A DNA stretch of 42,503 nt from Phycisphaerales bacterium (GTDB lineage Bacteria; Planctomycetota; Phycisphaerae; Phycisphaerales; UBA1924). The stretch covers positions 1 to 42,503 of the forward strand of contig JADYYE010000055.1 in assembly GCA_020853815.1 (NCBI GenBank). Direction: 5' to 3'. Within the stretch, counting starts at the first letter, position 1; each line of letters begins with the position of its first letter. Positions 16,209-24,310 of this stretch are shown here, piece after piece. A program made the position numbers and the translations under genes. Below the pieces are notes generated by a model, which saw only the letters and a program-made list of their open reading frames with translations, did not search any database and had not been told where the DNA came from.

Positions 16209-18218
16209 GTGCCCATTCTCTCCTGCACCAACATCCGCCACGCCTTCGGGCAGCGCATCATCCTCGACGGCGTGTCGCTCACCATCGAGCCCGGCGAACG
16301 CATCGGGATCGTCGGGCGCAACGGCTGCGGCAAGACCACGCTCATGAAGATCCTCACCGGGCAGATCACGCCCGATTCGGGGAGCGTCTCGCTGCAACGC
16401 GGCTGCCGCGCGGGCTACCTGCACCAGGACCCGAACCTCGACCCGGCCGAGACCCTTCGGCAGTCCGCCGAGGGCGCGTTCGTTGAGCTGCACCGCCTCC
16501 ACATGGAACTCGACCGGGTCTTTACCGCGATGGAAGAGGCGACCCGCGCCGTCGACGACGGCGCGATCGACAAGCTGATGAAGCGGCAGGTGCAGCTCGA
16601 GCGTGCGATGGAGGCCGCCGGCGGGTACGCGATCGATCACAAGATCGAGGCGGTGCTGCACGGCCTGGGGTTCACCGATTCGCAATTCTCGATCTCGGTC
16701 TCCGGCCTGTCGGGCGGGCAGAAGGGTCGGCTGGCGCTGGCCAAGCTGCTGCTGGAAGAGCCGGACATCCTGCTCTTGGACGAACCGACCAACCACCTCG
16801 ATATCGACGGACGCCTGTGGCTCGAGGCGTTTCTCAGCGAGCAGTACCGCGGCGCGGTGGCGATGATCAGCCACGACCGCTACATGCTCGACAACGTCGT
16901 GACGCGCATCATCGAGGTCGAGCACGGGCGTCTGATCGAGTACCCGGGCAACTACGCGGACTTCCGCGAGATCAGGAGCGAGCGCCGCATGGCGCAGCTC
17001 CGCGCGTTCGAGAACCAGCAGGGCCGCTTCAAGAAGGAAGAGGCGTTCATCCGGCGCTACAAGGCCGGGCAGCGCGCACGCCAGGCCAAGGGCCGCCAGA
17101 GCAAGCTCGATCGCGCCAAGGCGGAGTTCACGCTCGAGCGCCCGATGGAAATGTCGGTCTTCGCGCTCGAACTCCCCAAGGCCGAGCGCACCGGCGACGT
17201 CGTGATCTCTGCGCGCGGCCTGTCCAAGCAGTACCGGGGCGAGGACGGCACGCCCAAGGTGCTGTTCAAGGAACTCGACGTTTCCGTCGCGCGCGGCGAG
17301 CGGTGGGGCATCATCGGCCCCAACGGCGCGGGCAAGTCAACGCTCGTCAAGTGCCTCCTGAGCGAGCTCGACGCCGACGCCGGCGCGATCCGCATCGGCA
17401 CCAACGTCAAGGTCGGCTACTACCGCCAGCTCCACGAGGGCGTCGACCGCGACAAGCCGGTCTACCGCTACCTGCAGGACGTGATCCTGAAGGAGTGCCC
17501 CGGCCTCCTGCTCAGCGAGCAGCAGGCCCGCAACCTCGCCGGCGCGTTCCTCTTCTCGGGGAGCGAGCAGGACCGTGAGATGGGCATGCTCTCGGGCGGC
17601 GAGCGCAGCCGTGCCGTGCTCGCCGGCCTCCTCGCCAGCGCAAAGAACCTGCTCATTCTCGACGAACCGACCAACCACCTCGACATCCCGAGCGCCGAAC
17701 GGCTCGAGGACGCGCTCGCCATGCCCGAAGAAGACGGCGATCTCGGCTACGAGGGCACGCTCCTGCTCATCAGCCACGATCGCGCCCTCATCGACGCGAC
17801 CTGCGATCGCCTGCTCGTGCTGGACGGCAAGGGCGGCTGCGAGGTCTTCCTCGGCAACTACACCGAGTGGCACGAGAAGGCCACGATGCGCCAGCGCGAG
17901 GCCGCTCAGGCCGCCGCGGAGGAGAAATCTCGTCGCGAGGAATCCGAGCGCCGAAAGCGCCAAACGGAAGAGAACAAGCGGAAGGCCGCGAGCACCGCGC
18001 CGAGCGTGAGCGCGCTCGCCAAGCTGAAGACCGAGCAGCTCGAATCCAAGATTGAGAAGATCGAAACGCGGATCAAGGCGATCGACGTGGAGCTCGGCGA
18101 CCCCGACGTGTGGCGCAATCAGTCCAAGGCGACGACGCTGGGCGACGAGCGCCGAAAACTCGCCGAGGAACTCGAGCCGCTGGAGTTTGAGTGGGCCCGC
18201 CGCGCCGAGATGATGTAA
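16209..18218 (+). CDS. ABC-F family ATPase (Uup/EttA-like)
   Basis: Soluble protein of 669 aa with two ABC domains. The first has Walker A GRNGCGKTT (36-44) and LSGGQKGRLALAKLLLEEPD with DEPTNHLD. The second has GPNGAGKST and LSGGERSRAVLAGLLASAKN with DEPTNHLD. Between them is the ABC-F linker (RRYKAGQRARQAKGRQSKLD). A charged coiled coil ends the protein (EKSRREESERRKRQTEE and IEKIETRIKAIDVELGDPDV), as in Uup. ABC-F proteins have no membrane part and act on ribosomes, or for Uup also on DNA. The GTG at 16209 matches the normal beginning (MPILSCTNIRHAFG); upstream in-frame codons would add non-conserved sequence. Confidence 0.93.
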   Translation: MPILSCTNIRHAFGQRIILDGVSLTIEPGERIGIVGRNGCGKTTLMKILTGQITPDSGSVSLQRGCRAGYLHQDPNLDPAETLRQSAEGAFVELHRLHMELDRVFTAMEEATRAVDDGAIDKLMKRQVQLERAMEAAGGYAIDHKIEAVLHGLGFTDSQFSISVSGLSGGQKGRLALAKLLLEEPDILLLDEPTNHLDIDGRLWLEAFLSEQYRGAVAMISHDRYMLDNVVTRIIEVEHGRLIEYPGNYADFREIRSERRMAQLRAFENQQGRFKKEEAFIRRYKAGQRARQAKGRQSKLDRAKAEFTLERPMEMSVFALELPKAERTGDVVISARGLSKQYRGEDGTPKVLFKELDVSVARGERWGIIGPNGAGKSTLVKCLLSELDADAGAIRIGTNVKVGYYRQLHEGVDRDKPVYRYLQDVILKECPGLLLSEQQARNLAGAFLFSGSEQDREMGMLSGGERSRAVLAGLLASAKNLLILDEPTNHLDIPSAERLEDALAMPEEDGDLGYEGTLLLISHDRALIDATCDRLLVLDGKGGCEVFLGNYTEWHEKATMRQREAAQAAAEEKSRREESERRKRQTEENKRKAASTAPSVSALAKLKTEQLESKIEKIETRIKAIDVELGDPDVWRNQSKATTLGDERRKLAEELEPLEFEWARRAEMM

Positions 18219-18231
18219 CGCGGCACGGGAT

Positions 18232-18263
18232 CAGCGAGACAGCGAGACAGTGAGACAGCGAGT
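18232..18263. repeat. period-8 tandem array CAGCGAGA
   Basis: Four octamers CAGCGAGA, CAGCGAGA, CAGTGAGA and CAGCGAGT lie just after the ABC-F stop codon. Confidence 0.7.
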
Positions 18264-18356
18264 CAGGGTAAGAAAAGAAGCTCGTGTTGCTGACGAACGG
18301 CGTGGCGGCGAAGTCATCGAGCTTGCGAGCCCCGAGCGCCCGCGAGGGGGACACTC

Positions 18357-18428
18357 TGACTTCGTGACTTCGTGACTTCGTGACTTCGTGACTCCGTGAC
18401 TCCGTGACTCCGTGACTTCGTGACTTCC
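18357..18428. repeat. period-8 tandem array TGACTTCG
   Basis: Nine uninterrupted octamers: TGACTTCG four times, TGACTCCG three times, TGACTTCG, then TGACTTCC. The array ends two bases before the stop codon of the minus-strand gene at 18430. It is the longest array in the window. Confidence 0.9.
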
Positions 18429-18429
18429 T

Positions 18430-18921
18430 CTACGACATGATCCAGATCGTGAGTCCCGCCAGCGCCCCGCCCGCGAGCAGCAGCGCCATCCCCACGATCA
18501 GCATCCAGTTCCACCCCTCCGAACCCTCGTCGCTTGGGGCCTTCACGAGCTTGAGGCAGAACTCCGTCTCCCGCGACAGTGGCGATTCGCCGCGCCGCGC
18601 CGCGTCCTGCACGAGCGCGATCACGATATTGGCATCGAACGCCCGAAGCCCCATCCGCACCGCGCCCGCGACGAGCTCCCGCCGCTTCTCGGGCACAAGC
18701 ACGGCCACCTTCCCGCCGTCGAGCGTCCGCGCCACCTGCACCGCAAACACCCAGCGTGCATCGAGCGCCGAAAGCCCCGCCGCGGCCCGATTCTCGGTCG
18801 CCACCGACCCCGCCGCACGCCGAAGGTCGGGTGTGGTGGCCACACGCGACGGGCGCTGTTCCAACGCCGCGTCCGCGTTCACCAAACGCAACACCGGACC
18901 ATTCTGAAGGCTCTGAGCCAT
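18430..18921 (-). CDS. small tail-anchored membrane protein, function unknown
   Basis: About 163 aa. The first 130 residues look globular and charged (VFAVQVARTLDGGKVAVLVP, RRELVAGAVRMGLRAFDANI) and the end is one membrane helix (MLIVGMALLLAGGALAGLTI), so it would be anchored by its C-terminus. I do not recognise the family. The start is uncertain: the ATG at 18921 gives a sensible beginning (MAQSLQNGPVLRLVNADAAL), but an ATG at 18942 and a TTG at 18954 are in frame. It is transcribed divergently from the membrane gene at 19038. Confidence 0.65.
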   Translation of the reverse strand: MAQSLQNGPVLRLVNADAALEQRPSRVATTPDLRRAAGSVATENRAAAGLSALDARWVFAVQVARTLDGGKVAVLVPEKRRELVAGAVRMGLRAFDANIVIALVQDAARRGESPLSRETEFCLKLVKAPSDEGSEGWNWMLIVGMALLLAGGALAGLTIWIMS

Positions 18922-18984
18922 GGCTATCAACGGTACGGGCATTCCGCGTGCCAACCCCTGCAGGCCCCGCCCCGATTCCTCCGA

Positions 18985-18990
18985 TAGATT
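18985..18990 (+). promoter_or_regulatory. candidate -10 box upstream of the membrane protein gene
   Basis: TAGATT ends 6 nt before a GTG at 18997, the same layout as other leaderless candidates here. The GTG opens a 19-codon frame that overlaps the next gene. Confidence 0.35.
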
Positions 18991-18996
18991 CGCGGC

Positions 18997-19056
18997 GTGA
19001 GCGCGTTGGATCGGCTGGCGGCGCCCTTCGAGGTGTTATGCAGACGCAAGGTTTAG
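18997..19056 (+). CDS. possible leaderless upstream ORF (19 aa)
   Basis: GTG to TAG, encoding MSALDRLAAPFEVLCRRKV. The frame overlaps the ATG of the next gene at 19038 in another frame and stops 16 nt inside it, so translation of the two could be coupled. The small size means chance cannot be excluded. Confidence 0.3.
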   Translation: MSALDRLAAPFEVLCRRKV

Positions 19057-19559
19057 CAGCAACCGGACCAAACCCGAACGGGTTGCCGATCGTTGAGTCT
19101 CCGTTGTCGACCGGCGATGTGATGGATCGGGCTCGCCAGCTCTCGAAGCGAGGCAAGCTCCCCGGCTTTGCCGCCCTGTCCGCCACCGAGTTCCGCGCCG
19201 ACGCCTTCGCCACGCCCTTTGAGCACACACTGTCGTGTGCGATCGAGTCGAGCGGCCCGGGCTCGCGCCTCGTTTTTCGAGCCGCCATGAACAAGCGCAT
19301 GCCGTGGATCTACGCGCTGCTCCTCATCGCCACGGTGTGGCCCGGCGTCTGGGTCACCGATTCGATGCTCAAGACCTATTTCTCGTGGTACACGATCCCG
19401 ACGTGGTGGTGGTACCTCCCGCTCTCGGTGATCCCGCTCCCCTGGATGTGGCGGTCGTTCACGCACAAGAGCCGCGCCGGCGCCGACGCCTCTGCGCGCG
19501 AGGTCATCACGGACATCGCGGCCGCCGTGGGCGGCACGGCGATAGAGGGGCCGCAGTGA
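19038..19559 (+). CDS. small membrane protein, function unknown
   Basis: Protein of 173 aa. The first 95 residues are soluble (DVMDRARQLSKRGKLPGFAA). Two membrane helices follow (WIYALLLIATVWPGVWVTDS, then a Trp-rich stretch ending WWWYLPLSVIPLPWMW), then a short polar tail. The ATG at 19038 follows GAGGTG. No family is recognised. A minus-strand membrane gene lies divergently upstream. Confidence 0.7.
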   Translation: MQTQGLAATGPNPNGLPIVESPLSTGDVMDRARQLSKRGKLPGFAALSATEFRADAFATPFEHTLSCAIESSGPGSRLVFRAAMNKRMPWIYALLLIATVWPGVWVTDSMLKTYFSWYTIPTWWWYLPLSVIPLPWMWRSFTHKSRAGADASAREVITDIAAAVGGTAIEGPQ

Positions 19560-19562
19560 CGA

Positions 19563-19594
19563 AGTGGTCAAGTGGTCAGGTGGTCAGGTGGTCT
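19563..19594. repeat. period-8 tandem array RGTGGTCA
   Basis: Four octamers AGTGGTCA, AGTGGTCA, GGTGGTCA and GGTGGTCT, starting 3 nt after the stop codon of the membrane protein gene. Confidence 0.7.
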
Positions 19595-19706
19595 TTGTGA
19601 ACCCAAGCGCGAGCGAGGGTGTTACTCGGCTCGACCGTCGACTCCCCATTCCCTTCTTCTCGGAGTTCCTCTGTTCCCCTCTCATCCCACCGAGATCATG
19701 TCTTTT

Positions 19707-19733
19707 CTCTGCGTTCTCTGCGACCTCTGCGTT
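19707..19733. repeat. period-9 tandem array CTCTGCGNN
   Basis: Three nonamers CTCTGCGTT, CTCTGCGAC and CTCTGCGTT, followed by GA. Close copies occur at 21155-21181 and 27801-27818, and on the other strand at 34778-34804. Confidence 0.75.
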
Positions 19734-19756
19734 GAAGTCCGTTCCTCACTTCCCCA

Positions 19757-20950
19757 CTACCTCAACCCCAGCGCCTTCTCAATTTCATCCGCCGCGAGCT
19801 TCCGCGCGCTCCGCCCCGCGAACTGCGCCACGATCGCGCCCAATTCCTCGCGCTGCTTGGCCGCCACCGCGGGTTTCTCCACGACATCCAGCACCGCGAG
19901 CACGATCGGCTCCGGCCCGCCGAAATGCGGCACAAACTCCGGCACGATCTCGCGGTGCGCGATCACGTTCGGCAGCGTGAACAGCTTGGTCGCCATGATC
20001 GCCTTCACCACGTAGTAGAGCAGCGGGTTCGATTTCTTGTACACGATCACCATCGGGCGGAGCTGCTTGGCGACCTGCATGGTCACCGTGCCGCTCTTCA
20101 CCAGCGCCAGTTCGCACCAGCGGATCACGACATCCGTCGCGCCCACCACGCAGCGCATCGACTCCGGCCATCCGTTGTTCTCGACGCGCCCGAGCCCCAG
20201 CCGATCCGCCAGCTGCGCCGCGACCACCTGCAACTGTTCCGCGACCGCGGGGCGCGTCGCGGCGACCACCGCGATCGCGCCCGGGTGCTTCTCCCGCACC
20301 TTCGCGAAGACCTCCAGCATCATCGGATAGTTCCGGCGAAGCTCGTCCGGGCGCGAGCCCGGCATGATCGCGATCCGCGGCGTGCCCGCCGGCAGGTCCG
20401 CGACCTTCGCGTCCAGCGCCGCCACGTCGATCGGCTCGTCGAACAGGAAATGCCCGATAAACGTCGCCGGCACCCCGCGCTTCACGAAGAACTTCTCTTC
20501 GAATGGCAGCACGCACAGCACGCGATCCGTCAGGCGGCGCAGCTTGTGAATCCGCCAGCGCGCCCACGCCCAGATCTGCGGCGCCACCAGGTGGACGACC
20601 TTGATCCCGCGAGCCTTGGCCATCGCGCAGATCGGAAAGTTGGCCGCCGGCGAATCCACCGGCACGTGCAGTTCAACCCGGTTCTGCTCGAGCCACTGAT
20701 CGATCCGCTCGTTGATCTTGCGATGCTCCTGGAGCTTCTTCAGCCCCGGCAGGCCCATCACCGCGTCGTCGCCCGTCCGCTCGATCACCTCCGCGCCAGC
20801 CGCCGCCATCCGCGGCCCGCCCCACGCGTAAATCTTCAGCCCCGGATGACGAGAAAGGAGCTCGCGGATCACCGCCTGCGCGTGGTCATCGCCGCTCGGC
20901 TCAAACGCCGTGAACAACACACGCGGCGTGCGTTGTGCGGGCTCGACCAT
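19757..20950 (-). CDS. lpxB: lipid-A-disaccharide synthase
   Basis: Protein of 397 aa, a GT19 glycosyltransferase that joins UDP-2,3-diacylglucosamine and lipid X to form the lipid A disaccharide on the inner face of the cytoplasmic membrane. Visible LpxB features are FTAFEPSGDDHAQAVI (the GExSGD region), YAWGGPRMAAAGAEVI, VAPQIWAWARWR, FEEKFFVKRGVPATFIGHFL and LVKSGTVTMQVA. In FTAFEPSGD the usual GEASGD reads FEPSGD. The start at 20950 has AGGAA about 10 nt upstream and gives near-normal length; an ATG at 21052 would add 34 unconserved residues. Its presence implies an outer membrane with lipid A. Confidence 0.92.
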   Translation of the reverse strand: MVEPAQRTPRVLFTAFEPSGDDHAQAVIRELLSRHPGLKIYAWGGPRMAAAGAEVIERTGDDAVMGLPGLKKLQEHRKINERIDQWLEQNRVELHVPVDSPAANFPICAMAKARGIKVVHLVAPQIWAWARWRIHKLRRLTDRVLCVLPFEEKFFVKRGVPATFIGHFLFDEPIDVAALDAKVADLPAGTPRIAIMPGSRPDELRRNYPMMLEVFAKVREKHPGAIAVVAATRPAVAEQLQVVAAQLADRLGLGRVENNGWPESMRCVVGATDVVIRWCELALVKSGTVTMQVAKQLRPMVIVYKKSNPLLYYVVKAIMATKLFTLPNVIAHREIVPEFVPHFGGPEPIVLAVLDVVEKPAVAAKQREELGAIVAQFAGRSARKLAADEIEKALGLR

Positions 20951-21154
20951 CCCGGCTTGTTCCTGCGCTTCAGTCACGACCCGGAGTGAAGTGTCGCGCG
21001 GCGGCGATGTCAACCAAGCGACGGGTGCGATTTGGACCTCCGTTGGGTTCATGCGACCCCGGTGTGCTTCCCCTCGCCGCCTAATTTCGCCCGCTCATCG
21101 TTCCACTCTCTGTGTACCTCGGGTTCCCTCCGGTCCCTCTGCGTTCATGCCCGT

Positions 21155-21227
21155 CTCTGCGGCCTCTGCGACCTCTGCGTTGACAGCTCTGCTTCTCCCT
21201 ATTGCCCATTCCCCATTGCCCATCGCC
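21155..21227. repeat. nonamer array followed by heptamer array
   Basis: CTCTGCGGC, CTCTGCGAC and CTCTGCGTT at 21155-21181 (period 9). After 18 nt come TATTGCC, CATTCCC, CATTGCC and CATCGCC at 21200-21227 (period 7). The same pair, nonamers then heptamers, also occurs at 27801-27857. Confidence 0.75.
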
Positions 21228-21255
21228 GCGAACATGAATCCGCCCCCGCCGGCGC

Positions 21256-21261
21256 TACAGT
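21256..21261 (+). promoter_or_regulatory. candidate -10 box of the rsmB-like gene
   Basis: TACAGT ends 10 nt before the ATG at 21272, and no ribosome site lies between. The mRNA would be leaderless or nearly so. Confidence 0.35.
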
Positions 21262-21271
21262 CGCCCCTTCC

Positions 21272-22696
21272 ATGCCCACGCCGCGTCCGAATCGATCATC
21301 CGCATCCGCTCCCTCGCCGCCCGGCGCCCGCGACCGGGCGATCCGCGTCGTCGCGCGTCAGGCCGCCCGGCGCCCCGACCTGCTCCCCATGGAGCCCGAG
21401 ACCGCCGGCCTTTCCCCCCGCGACGCCGCCTTCTGCCACGCCATTTACGACAGCGTGCTCCGCCACTGGGTCACGCTCGAGTTCATCCTGGATCGCTTCC
21501 TCTCCACGCCCGTGCGCGAGCTCGAGCCCGCGATGCAGGCCGTCCTGCTCGTCGGGGCGGCCCAGCTTGTCGCGATGGACGCCGTCCCGCCCCACGCCGC
21601 CGTCGACGAATCGGTGGACTGGGCCAAGGCCAATATCCGCGAGGGCGCGGGCGGGCTGGCCAACGCCGTCCTCCGAAAAGTCAGCGACACGGCCCCTCGC
21701 GCCACCGATGACCAGGGGCGTTCGATCCCGCTCACCCGCGCCGCCTGGAATCTGGGCGACGACGAATTCCCCCTCGCCAGCGGGCGCTCGCGTGTCCTTC
21801 GCGGCGTGAAACTCCCCGCCGATCCCACATGGCGAATCGCCGTCGCGACAAGCCACCCGCGAACGCTGATCGAAGGCTGGATCGCCGCCCACGGCCCGGA
21901 CGCCGCACGGGCCATCGCCCATCACTCCCTCGCCGAAGCACCGACGATCATCAATGCGAGCCACGCCTCCGGATCGGCCGCCAAGAGCCTCGCCGCCAAT
22001 CCCACGCTTTCGCCCCACGCCGACGCCGGCCACTTCATCTTTGCCGGTCATGAGTCCGCGTTGGCTGATTTCCTCGCCGCCACGCCCGGCGTGTGGGTGC
22101 AGGATCCGTCATCCTCGCAGGCCGTCCAGAGCATCGCCGACCTGCGTTGCGAGCGAATCGTCGATCTCTGCGCCGGTCGCGGCACCAAGACCCGCCAGCT
22201 CCGGGCCATCTTCCCCCAGGCCCGCATCATCGCCACCGACACGGACGACGCCCGGCGTTCCGTGCTCGAAGCCACCTTCCGCGGCGATGAATCCGTGCTG
22301 GTGTGCTCGTACGCCGAGGCGTTGCAGCGCGCCAACGCCGCCGCCGACCTGGTCCTGATCGACGTGCCGTGCTCAAACACCGGTGTGCTGTCGCGGAGGC
22401 TCGAGGCCAAGTACCGCGCCGGCGCCGAGCAATCAGCTCGCTTGATCGAAATTCAGCGCGAGATCCTCACCCAGGCCGCCACCCTCCTCAAGCCCACCGG
22501 CGCGATCCTGTACGCGACCTGCTCGATCGAACAGGCCGAGAACCAATCTCAGGCAAGCTGGGCGGCGTCGCAGCTCGGCCTCCGCGTCTCGCGCGAGCGA
22601 TCCACCCGCCCCGCCGGCCACCCGGGCGAGCCCGCTTCGGGCTATCGGGATGGTTCTTATTCCGTGCTCCTGGCCCGTCCTTCCGGGCCGCGTTGA
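21272..22696 (+). CDS. 16S rRNA cytosine-C5 methyltransferase, RsmB/Sun-like
   Basis: Protein of 474 aa. The N-terminal 150 residues form a NusB-like RNA-binding domain (LSPRDAAFCHAIYDSVLRHW, AAVDESVDWAKANIREGAGG). The C-terminal half is a SAM-dependent m5C methyltransferase with the SAM loop IVDLCAGRGTKTRQL, motif IV DVPCSNTGVLSRR (Cys367) and motif VI YATCSIEQAENQ (Cys417). These are the two cysteines used by m5C RNA methyltransferases. Motif IV has Asn in place of the usual Gly (PCSNTG instead of PCSGTG). The ATG at 21272 is the first after the repeat-filled spacer. The exact rRNA position is inferred from family only. Confidence 0.88.
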   Translation: MPTPRPNRSSASAPSPPGARDRAIRVVARQAARRPDLLPMEPETAGLSPRDAAFCHAIYDSVLRHWVTLEFILDRFLSTPVRELEPAMQAVLLVGAAQLVAMDAVPPHAAVDESVDWAKANIREGAGGLANAVLRKVSDTAPRATDDQGRSIPLTRAAWNLGDDEFPLASGRSRVLRGVKLPADPTWRIAVATSHPRTLIEGWIAAHGPDAARAIAHHSLAEAPTIINASHASGSAAKSLAANPTLSPHADAGHFIFAGHESALADFLAATPGVWVQDPSSSQAVQSIADLRCERIVDLCAGRGTKTRQLRAIFPQARIIATDTDDARRSVLEATFRGDESVLVCSYAEALQRANAAADLVLIDVPCSNTGVLSRRLEAKYRAGAEQSARLIEIQREILTQAATLLKPTGAILYATCSIEQAENQSQASWAASQLGLRVSRERSTRPAGHPGEPASGYRDGSYSVLLARPSGPR

Positions 22697-22794
22697 CGGG
22701 GGTACACTCTTCGACCCTGCGGCTTGCGGGGGCGATCGGCGGAGTCTGATTGGCCGCGTGCCGAATCCGGGCGCGGGCATGACCAGGGCACCAC

Positions 22795-23256
22795 ATGAAT
22801 CTGTTGGACCATCTGAGCCTTGATTGCATCCGCGCACCCCTGGCGGCGCGCGACAAGAAGGGCGTCATCGAGGAACTGGTCGACACGCTCGCGCTCGCCG
22901 GTCGAATCGCCGACGCCAAGCCCCTCAAGGACGCCGTCTGGACTCGCGAGCAGACTCGCACCACCGGCATCGGCCACGGCCTGGCCATCCCGCACGGCAA
23001 GTGCCCCGGCATGACGTCCCTCGCCCTCGCCGTCGGAAAGCCCGCCGACCCGCTCGACTTTGAGGCGATCGACGGCCAGCCCGTCCGCCTCGTTGTGCTC
23101 CTCGCCAGCCCGCCCGACAAAACCAGCGATCACATCCAGGCGCTCGCCCGCATCAGCCGCCTCATGATGATGAATGACTTTCGCGAGAAGATCTACACCG
23201 CCGCCAACGCCGCCGAGATCCACGATCTCCTTCGCTCCCAGGAGCGCCTCGCGTGA
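22795..23256 (+). CDS. PTS EIIA-type protein (PtsN/fructose IIA family)
   Basis: Protein of 153 aa, a complete EIIA-2 domain with the phosphorylatable histidine in GHGLAIPHGK (His67), followed by LVVLLASPPDKTSDHIQALA. With no EIIB/EIIC nearby it is more likely a regulatory phospho-acceptor of the PtsN type than part of a sugar transporter. It overlaps the next gene by 4 nt (GTGA), so translation is coupled to prenyl diphosphate synthesis. TACACT at 22703-22708 may be its -10 box. Confidence 0.88.
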   Translation: MNLLDHLSLDCIRAPLAARDKKGVIEELVDTLALAGRIADAKPLKDAVWTREQTRTTGIGHGLAIPHGKCPGMTSLALAVGKPADPLDFEAIDGQPVRLVVLLASPPDKTSDHIQALARISRLMMMNDFREKIYTAANAAEIHDLLRSQERLA

Positions 23257-24155
23257 AACCGCGCCGCGTGCGCAACCCCTCGGCCTTTGTCTTCGCGCCC
23301 CTCCCCGCCATCGAAAAACTCCTCGAACGCTCCACCCGCGTGCCCGGCACGCCCGAGGCGCTCGCCGACGCCGTCCGCTATGCCCTGATCGGCGGCGGCA
23401 AGCGCCTCCGCCCTTTGCTCGCGTGGCACTGCGCCAAGGCCGTCGGCGGCACCGGCCGCGACGCCGCGCCCGCCCTTGTCGCTGTTGAATACATCCACGC
23501 CTTCAGCCTCGTGCACGACGACCTGCCCGCGATCGACAACGACGACCTCCGCCGTGGGCGGCCCACGCTCCACATCCACGCCGGCGAGGCCATGGCCGTC
23601 CTCGCGGGCGACGCCATGCTCAACCAGGCCTTCGTCGTTCTCGCCCGCGCCAAGCTCCCGTCCGCGCTTGTCACCCTGCTCCTCGAAGAACTCGCCGGCG
23701 CGACCAGCGCCATGATCGCCGGCCAGGTCTACGACACGCTCGGCGGCCTGCCCGATTCACTGCCCACCGTTCGCAGGCTCCAGATCATCCACCTCAACAA
23801 GACCGGCGCGCTCCTCCGCGCCGCCTGTCGCATGGGCGCGCTCTGCGCCATCGGCGCCAAGCCCCGCGACAAGCGCCTCGCGGCCATCACGCGCTACGCC
23901 GACGCGATCGGCCTGATGTTCCAGATTGTCGACGACCTCATCGACGTCCAGCAGTCCAGCGAGCACACCTGCAAACGCACCCACAAGGACGCCGACAAGG
24001 GCAAACTCACCTACCCCGGCGTGCTCGGCATCGAAGCGTCGCAGGCCGAGATCGAGCGACTCCACGTCAAGGCAACGCGGGCCGTCCGGGAACTCGGGCG
24101 CCCGGCCGAGCCGCTGCGTATTCTCGCCGACCTCATGGCCACGCGAACGCGCTGA
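23253..24155 (+). CDS. polyprenyl (farnesyl/geranylgeranyl) diphosphate synthase
   Basis: Protein of 300 aa that condenses isopentenyl diphosphate with allylic diphosphates. It has GGGKRLRPLL (48-57), the first aspartate-rich motif HDDLPAIDNDDLRRGRPT (Asp89, Asp90, Asp95) and the second DDLID (227-231). The DDLPAID spacing is that of short-chain IspA-type enzymes. It starts with GTG at 23253 inside the stop codon of the EIIA gene and is followed 154 nt later by dxs, so the cluster supplies isoprenoids. Chain length (C15 or C20) cannot be settled by reading alone. Confidence 0.92.
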   Translation: MKPRRVRNPSAFVFAPLPAIEKLLERSTRVPGTPEALADAVRYALIGGGKRLRPLLAWHCAKAVGGTGRDAAPALVAVEYIHAFSLVHDDLPAIDNDDLRRGRPTLHIHAGEAMAVLAGDAMLNQAFVVLARAKLPSALVTLLLEELAGATSAMIAGQVYDTLGGLPDSLPTVRRLQIIHLNKTGALLRAACRMGALCAIGAKPRDKRLAAITRYADAIGLMFQIVDDLIDVQQSSEHTCKRTHKDADKGKLTYPGVLGIEASQAEIERLHVKATRAVRELGRPAEPLRILADLMATRTR

Positions 24156-24220
24156 ATCACGAACCCACCGCCCTCGATTTCGTAATGAGAATCACGCTGG
24201 CCGACGCCCCCAAGCCGCGC

Positions 24221-24226
24221 TAGAGT
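24221..24226 (+). promoter_or_regulatory. candidate -10 box of dxs
   Basis: TAGAGT lies in the spacer between the prenyl synthase gene and dxs, 12 nt before a small upstream ORF. The region 18 nt further upstream (CTGGCC) is a poor -35. Confidence 0.35.
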
Positions 24227-24238
24227 TTTCAGGAAGAG

Positions 24239-24310
24239 ATGAAAGTTCGCCGGCCCCGCGATTCCCGACGCCGATCCAGTGACGCGACCGCCGGGCGGCC
24301 GATGAGGTGA
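24239..24310 (+). CDS. possible leader peptide upstream of dxs (23 aa)
   Basis: ATG directly after AGGAAGAG, encoding an Arg-rich peptide (MKVRRPRDSRRRSSDATAGR and three more residues). Its TGA overlaps the dxs ATG as TGATG, a classic coupling arrangement. It could be a leader that tunes dxs translation, or a chance frame. Its ribosome site sits rather close to the ATG. Confidence 0.35.
   Translation: MKVRRPRDSRRRSSDATAGRPMR

Noticed and set aside
18357..18428. Could the TGACTTCG repeats be a CRISPR array?
   Set aside because: The units are 8 nt and directly adjacent, with no spacers, and no cas gene is nearby.
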